Positions 4,380-8,091 of a stretch of DNA of 8,091 bases are shown here, piece by piece. Position 1 is the stretch's first letter, and every line of letters starts with the position of its first letter. The translations under genes and the position numbers were made by a program. A model generated the notes under the pieces. It was not told the DNA's origin, did not search any database, and worked only from the letters and a program-made list of their open reading frames with translations. This DNA is from JBAWXE01 sp037144255 (GTDB lineage Bacteria; Bacteroidota; Bacteroidia; Chitinophagales; Chitinophagaceae), in NCBI GenBank assembly GCA_037144255.1, contig JBAWXE010000113.1, forward strand, positions 1 to 8,091, read 5' to 3'.

Positions 4380-6572
4380 ATGCGATACCTCTTTTCAATA
4401 ATACTTACCCTCTTTGCCTTACAAGTGCAGGCGCAGTATACATTCAGTATGCACATTACCGATGCCCAAACACATCAGCCATTAGTGGGTGCTATAGTCA
4501 ACGAAAAACTCATAGCTGCCTCTACAGACGATAATGGTATAGTAAACCTCACTAATCTCAGTGCCGGCAAACATACCTTCATACTCATGTATACGGGCTA
4601 TACTACCGATAGTATCACCGTCACACTGCCTGATAACAAGTTACATGAAGCTACCCTTTCTTCCAGCGACAAAGGACTGGAGGAGGTCACTATTGTTTCT
4701 TCTACCCGTACTAATGAGCGTATGGAAAATGCCCCGGTAAAAGTAGAAGTACTGGGCCTGGAAGAAATGAGCGAAGAGAATACCATCAAACCCGGTAACA
4801 TAGGTAGTCTCTTAGGCGATGTCAGCGGTGTGCAGATACAACAATCTTCTGCTGTCTCCGGCAATTCCAATGTACGCATACAGGGCCTTGATGGTCGCTA
4901 TACACAAATAGTAAGAGATGGTATGCCTCTGTTCGACGGCTTCTCCGGTGGCTTTGGCATTCTGCAGATACCACCTCTCGATCTTAAGCAGATAGAGTTC
5001 ATCAAAGGCTCTGCATCTACACTCTATGGTGGTGGCGCCATTGGTGGTTTCATCAATCTCATTTCCAAACGCCCTACCGAAACTCAGGAAGGTAGTTTCA
5101 CTTTCAATCATTCTACACTTACAGAGAGCAATGTCAATACTTACTTTGCCAAACGTTATCACAAGTTCGGTTACACACTCTTCATAGGTGCCACTCATCA
5201 GGATGCGGTAGATGTAGACAAGGATGGCTTCTCTGATGTTCCCAAACTCGATGCATTCATATTTCACCCGCGCTTGTTCTTTTACCCCAGCGATAAGACC
5301 ACCATCATAGCGGGTTACTCAGGCGCATTCGAACATCGTTTAGGTGGCGATATGCAGGTAGTAGAACACACTACCGATTCTTCTCACCACTTCTTTGAGG
5401 AAGACCAAACACAACGCCATACGGGTGAATTCATTATAGAGCACGAACTCTCCGGCTATAAGAAACTCTACTTCAAATCAAGTGTCAGCTCCTTCACCCG
5501 TGATATTCATTCTTATATGATGAACATCAAAGGCGATCAGCTCAACTATTACTCAGAGCTCTCCCTCTTCATTCCACAAGGTAAGAACAGCTTCGTTTGT
5601 GGCCTCAATGCTGTAGGCGATCAGTTTCACAAACAGCATACCGACTCTGTCATTGCTCTACCCGATTTCCACAACAATACTATTGGCTTCTTTGCACAGT
5701 ATACTGCTCACCTGCCTTATGATATCACACTGGAATCAGGCCTCCGTTCCGATCTGCACGATCAGTATGGTAATTTCCTATTACCACGTATCGCACTCTT
5801 TCATCGCTTCAACGATGCATGGGCCACTCGCATGGGTATAGGTATGGGCTACAAGACACCTAACCTACTGGTTGTGCAAAATGTAGAGTACCCTATTCAG
5901 TATATTCAACCCTTGCTGCCCGGCATCAAAGCCGAACAATCTATAGGCTACAACATAGAGGGCAATTACAAAAAGGAATTCAGTTCAGAGTCCAGCTTCT
6001 TTATCAATGTAGCCTTATTCCTCACTCAGATATCCGACCCTATAGTAGCTACTCAGTATGCCGATAAACGTGTGTTCTTTAGCAATTACACGGGCGATGT
6101 CTCCACAGAAGGTACAGATATGTATGTGAAGATGAAAGTGAAAGGCGTAGAGATATATGCAGGTTATACTTACACCAATGCTGTACGTGGCTATCTCAGC
6201 CGCGATCAGTATATGCCGCTTACCCCTCGCAACAAAATCGCCTTTACTGCCCTCAAAGAGGTGGAAGCTAAGTGGCGTTTCGGTATAGAAGGTTCCTACA
6301 CTGGTCCTCAATACCGCGATGGCGACTCCAATACCCCCGGCTACTTCTTTATGGCTGCTATGATACAACGCAAGTTCGGCGAGGCCATTTCCATAGTGCT
6401 CAATGTAGAGAACCTCTTAGATTATCGCCAAAGCACATATGAGACCCTCTATACCGGCTCTCGCCTCAATCCCGATTTCAAGCCTCTTTGGGCTTCTATC
6501 GAAGGCCGCGTAGCCAATGTATCCCTTGTTATCAAGCCTTTTGCCAAAAAAGCCAAAAAGGATAAGGATTAA
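4380..6572 (+). CDS. TonB-dependent outer-membrane receptor, 730 aa
   Basis: An outer-membrane receptor that uses proton-motive force through TonB-ExbB-ExbD to import a scarce ligand. In order it shows a signal peptide (about 1-19, VQAQ); a carboxypeptidase-regulatory-like domain (about 20-95, with PLVGAIV and the closing GYTTDSITV); a TonB-box-like segment, LEEVTIVSSTR (100-110); a plug (about 115-230, with IGSLLGDVSGVQI, NVRIQGLDGRYTQIVRDGMP and IEFIKGSASTLYGGGAIGG); and a 22-strand-type barrel to the C-terminus. Length fits the family. There is no N-terminal STN signalling domain, so it is not a FecA-type regulator. It is not a SusC type: it is shorter, and no SusD gene follows. The last strand ends VSLVIKPF, after which a lysine-rich tail AKKAKKDKD extends beyond the usual terminal aromatic residue. 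ATG 4380 directly precedes the signal peptide; an upstream TTG at 4362 adds only six residues and is rejected. The ligand is unknown; context suggests a metal or metal complex. Confidence 0.93.
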   Translation: MRYLFSIILTLFALQVQAQYTFSMHITDAQTHQPLVGAIVNEKLIAASTDDNGIVNLTNLSAGKHTFILMYTGYTTDSITVTLPDNKLHEATLSSSDKGLEEVTIVSSTRTNERMENAPVKVEVLGLEEMSEENTIKPGNIGSLLGDVSGVQIQQSSAVSGNSNVRIQGLDGRYTQIVRDGMPLFDGFSGGFGILQIPPLDLKQIEFIKGSASTLYGGGAIGGFINLISKRPTETQEGSFTFNHSTLTESNVNTYFAKRYHKFGYTLFIGATHQDAVDVDKDGFSDVPKLDAFIFHPRLFFYPSDKTTIIAGYSGAFEHRLGGDMQVVEHTTDSSHHFFEEDQTQRHTGEFIIEHELSGYKKLYFKSSVSSFTRDIHSYMMNIKGDQLNYYSELSLFIPQGKNSFVCGLNAVGDQFHKQHTDSVIALPDFHNNTIGFFAQYTAHLPYDITLESGLRSDLHDQYGNFLLPRIALFHRFNDAWATRMGIGMGYKTPNLLVVQNVEYPIQYIQPLLPGIKAEQSIGYNIEGNYKKEFSSESSFFINVALFLTQISDPIVATQYADKRVFFSNYTGDVSTEGTDMYVKMKVKGVEIYAGYTYTNAVRGYLSRDQYMPLTPRNKIAFTALKEVEAKWRFGIEGSYTGPQYRDGDSNTPGYFFMAAMIQRKFGEAISIVLNVENLLDYRQSTYETLYTGSRLNPDFKPLWASIEGRVANVSLVIKPFAKKAKKDKD

Positions 6573-6638
6573 GCTATATGTGATACAAATAGTATGCTTT
6601 TTATAACCAAAATCATACAAATTTGTGTCTAACTATTT

Positions 6639-6646
6639 TATCTTTG
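6639..6646 (+). promoter_or_regulatory. -7 promoter element, probably for isocitrate dehydrogenase
   Basis: TATCTTTG is an exact TAnnTTTG match, 60 bases before the ATG at 6707. A TTTG at 6622-6625 leaves a 13-base spacer, shorter than the usual 19 or so, so the -33 assignment is doubtful. The predicted start point falls inside the adjacent hairpin at 6647-6670. Confidence 0.4.
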
Positions 6647-6670
6647 GAAGCCTCCGCTAGCGGGGGCTTC
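6647..6670 (+). terminator. Terminator-like hairpin between TonB receptor and IDH genes
   Basis: GAAGCC..CCG and CGG..GGCTTC form a 10-bp stem with one G-T wobble and a CTAG loop. It lies 75 bases past the receptor stop. The tail ATTATCAT is not a T-run, so as a terminator it is imperfect; it may instead be a leader hairpin of the dehydrogenase mRNA. Confidence 0.5.
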
Positions 6671-6706
6671 ATTATCATATAACTAACAACATAAAGTATA
6701 TTTTTC

Positions 6707-7936
6707 ATGGCAAAGATCAAAGTAGCAAATCCTGTAGTGGAGTTGGATGGCGACGAAATGACGCGCATCATCTGGAAATTCATTAAAGACAAACTCATTC
6801 TTCCTTACCTCGATGTAGATATCAAATACTACGATCTGGGTGTAGAGTATCGCGATCAGACCAACGATCAGGTTACCATCGATTCTGCTAACGCTATCCG
6901 TCAGTATGGTGTAGGTATCAAATGTGCTACCATCACTCCCGATGAGGCTCGTGTTACTGAGTTCAAACTCAAACAAATGTGGAAGAGCCCTAACGGTACT
7001 ATCCGCAACATTCTGGATGGCACTGTGTTCCGCGAACCTATCGTTATCAAGAACATCCCTCGTCTGGTACCCAACTGGACAGCTCCTATCTGCATAGGTC
7101 GTCACGCTTTCGGCGATCAGTATCGCGCTACCGATTTCGTAGTAAAAGGCAAGGGCAAACTCACTATCAAATTCGAAGGTGAAGATGGTAACACCATCGA
7201 GCACGAAGTATACAATTTCAAAGGCGATGGTGTTGCTATGGCCATGTACAATACCGATGAGTCTATCATAGGCTTTGCTCGTGCATGCTTCAATATGGCA
7301 CTGCAAAAGAAATGGCCACTCTACCTTTCTACCAAAAACACCATCCTCAAAAAATACGATGGCCGTTTCAAAGACATCTTTGAAGACATCTACCAAAAAG
7401 AATTCAAGGCTGAATTCGAAAAGAACAAGATGGAATACGAACACCGTCTGATAGACGACATGGTAGCCAGCGCTCTCAAATGGCATGGCAATTTCGTATG
7501 GGCTTGTAAGAACTACGATGGCGATGTACAAAGCGATACAGTGGCTCAGGGCTTCGGCTCTCTGGGTCTTATGACCTCAGTGCTCATCACCCCCGATGGT
7601 AAGACCATGGAGGCAGAGGCTGCACACGGTACCGTTACACGTCACTACCGCGAGTATCAGAAAGGCAATCCTACTTCTACCAATCCTATTGCTTCTATCT
7701 TCGCTTGGACACGCGGTCTCGCTTTCCGTGGCAAACTGGACAACAATCAGGAGCTCATCAATTTCTGTACCGCACTCGAAGAAGTATGTATAGAAACTGT
7801 AGAAGAAGGCAAGATGACCAAAGATCTGGCTGTATGTATCTATGGCAATAAAGTAAATCACGGAGAGCATTACCTCTATACCGATGAATTCCTGGATGCA
7901 CTAGATAGCAACCTGAAGAAAAAACTAGGTAAATAA
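6707..7936 (+). CDS. icd: NADP-dependent isocitrate dehydrogenase, eukaryote-type
   Basis: A 409-aa cytosolic TCA-cycle enzyme: isocitrate + NADP+ gives 2-oxoglutarate + CO2 + NADPH, with Mg2+ or Mn2+ (EC 1.1.1.42). The sequence aligns along its whole length with human IDH1/IDH2-type homodimers rather than with E. coli Icd. Substrate residues Arg100, Arg109, Arg132 and Tyr139 occur at the same numbers as in human IDH1. Lys210 (in STKNTILKKYDG), Asp250, Asp273 and Asp277 (in YDGDVQSD) match human Lys212, Asp252, Asp275 and Asp279. NADP-specificity residues Arg312 and His313 (TVTRHY) and Lys258 match human Arg314, His315 and Lys260. All catalytic residues are intact and length is normal (human IDH1 has 414). 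The E. coli-type phosphorylated active-site serine loop is absent, so control by an AceK-type kinase is not expected. It is a single-gene unit, with a promoter-like element upstream and a strong terminator 20 bases past the stop. No Shine-Dalgarno sequence is present. Confidence 0.97.
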   Translation: MAKIKVANPVVELDGDEMTRIIWKFIKDKLILPYLDVDIKYYDLGVEYRDQTNDQVTIDSANAIRQYGVGIKCATITPDEARVTEFKLKQMWKSPNGTIRNILDGTVFREPIVIKNIPRLVPNWTAPICIGRHAFGDQYRATDFVVKGKGKLTIKFEGEDGNTIEHEVYNFKGDGVAMAMYNTDESIIGFARACFNMALQKKWPLYLSTKNTILKKYDGRFKDIFEDIYQKEFKAEFEKNKMEYEHRLIDDMVASALKWHGNFVWACKNYDGDVQSDTVAQGFGSLGLMTSVLITPDGKTMEAEAAHGTVTRHYREYQKGNPTSTNPIASIFAWTRGLAFRGKLDNNQELINFCTALEEVCIETVEEGKMTKDLAVCIYGNKVNHGEHYLYTDEFLDALDSNLKKKLGK

Positions 7937-7955
7937 TCCCAACATTATACCCTTC

Positions 7956-7987
7956 AAAAAACACCGGCTCTGTCGGTGTTTTTTTTT
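7956..7987 (+). terminator. Rho-independent terminator of isocitrate dehydrogenase
   Basis: CACCG (7962-7966) and CGGTG (7974-7978) pair around a 7-nt loop. Six flanking A (7956-7961) face a run of nine T (7979-7987). It begins about 20 bases after the stop and is a textbook terminator, with the A-run giving some function in reverse. Confidence 0.9.
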
Positions 7988-8000
7988 GCCCATCAAGGCC

Positions 8001-8057
8001 GTCATATCGAACGGAGAGAGATATCTCCTGAGCCTATGCAATGGGATGTCTTATAGC
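8001..8057. repeat. Probable Bacteroidota intergenic repeat (partial copy)
   Basis: The stretch begins GTCATATCGAACGGAGAGAG, then ATATCTCCTGAGCCTATGC. From memory, it strongly resembles the widely scattered Bacteroidota intergenic element that opens GTCATTTCGA and contains a GAGAAATCTC-like core, whose full copies end in the inverted complement. Here the internal GGAGA/TCTCC inverted repeat is present but no closing TCGA-ATGAC arm is seen before the promoter at 8059, so the copy appears to be half-length. No second copy occurs in this window. Confidence 0.45.
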
Positions 8058-8058
8058 T

Positions 8059-8088
8059 TTTGTAGTATATATCAATTAATATTTTTTG
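8059..8088 (+). promoter_or_regulatory. Bacteroidota-type promoter for a gene beyond the right edge
   Basis: A -33 TTTG (8059-8062) is followed 17 bases later by TATTTTTTG (8080-8088), which is TAnnTTTG with one extra T. The distance between the two TTTG boxes (22 bases) is close to the consensus. The trailing GCAT recalls the TATTTTTGCAC element at 3380. The window ends 3 bases later, so the gene it serves is out of view. Confidence 0.5.
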
Positions 8089-8091
8089 CAT

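Noticed and set aside
6683..7531. Long 282-codon open frame on the minus strand
   Set aside because: It lies wholly antisense to isocitrate dehydrogenase, whose full-length homology and intact active site are certain. Long antisense frames are common opposite genes with this codon bias.

Overview
The window reads as chromosomal DNA of a member of the Bacteroidota, most likely of the Chitinophagaceae/Chitinophagales type. Several lines support this. At least five predicted exported proteins carry signal peptides ending in the phylum-typical 'AQ' (NAQ, IQAQ, SHAQ, VSAQ, VQAQ). Nearly all starts lack a Shine-Dalgarno sequence. Promoter-like TAnnTTTG elements lie just upstream of several genes. 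The TonB receptor begins with a carboxypeptidase-regulatory-like domain. Near the right edge is a stretch that looks like a common Bacteroidota intergenic repeat. No insertion sequence, CRISPR array, tRNA or rRNA was found. The species cannot be named from this sequence.

Left part (1-2174), minus strand: the start of a secreted protein that runs off the left edge; a secreted SH3-like protein of 184 aa; a 69-aa protein of unknown function; and a Bax-inhibitor-1 (YetJ/YbhL-type) membrane protein of 249 aa. The gaps hold two good terminator hairpins (943-979, 1371-1405), a long-stem hairpin (1287-1335) and a 27-bp near-identical sequence (25/27) upstream of both left-hand secreted-protein genes.

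Middle part (2378-6572), plus strand: four genes that look like one envelope system. They encode a seven-bladed YncE-like beta-propeller, a 134-aa His/Cys-containing protein of unknown function, a 136-aa PepSY-like periplasmic protein and a 730-aa TonB-dependent outer-membrane receptor. A propeller next to a TonB receptor has known parallels (E. coli yncE/yncD, and BtuG with BtuB in Bacteroides), so the set is best read as an uptake locus, perhaps for a metal or metal complex. The substrate cannot be read from the sequence. This is the most interesting part of the window.

Right part (6707-8091): a eukaryote-type NADP-dependent isocitrate dehydrogenase with its own promoter-like element and a strong terminator, then the intergenic-repeat-like stretch, then a promoter pointing to a gene beyond the right edge. 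Three commonly over-extended starts were corrected: 3394 rather than a TTG at 3385, 3885 rather than 3831, and 4380 rather than a TTG at 4362. No stretch longer than 300 bases lacks a gene.
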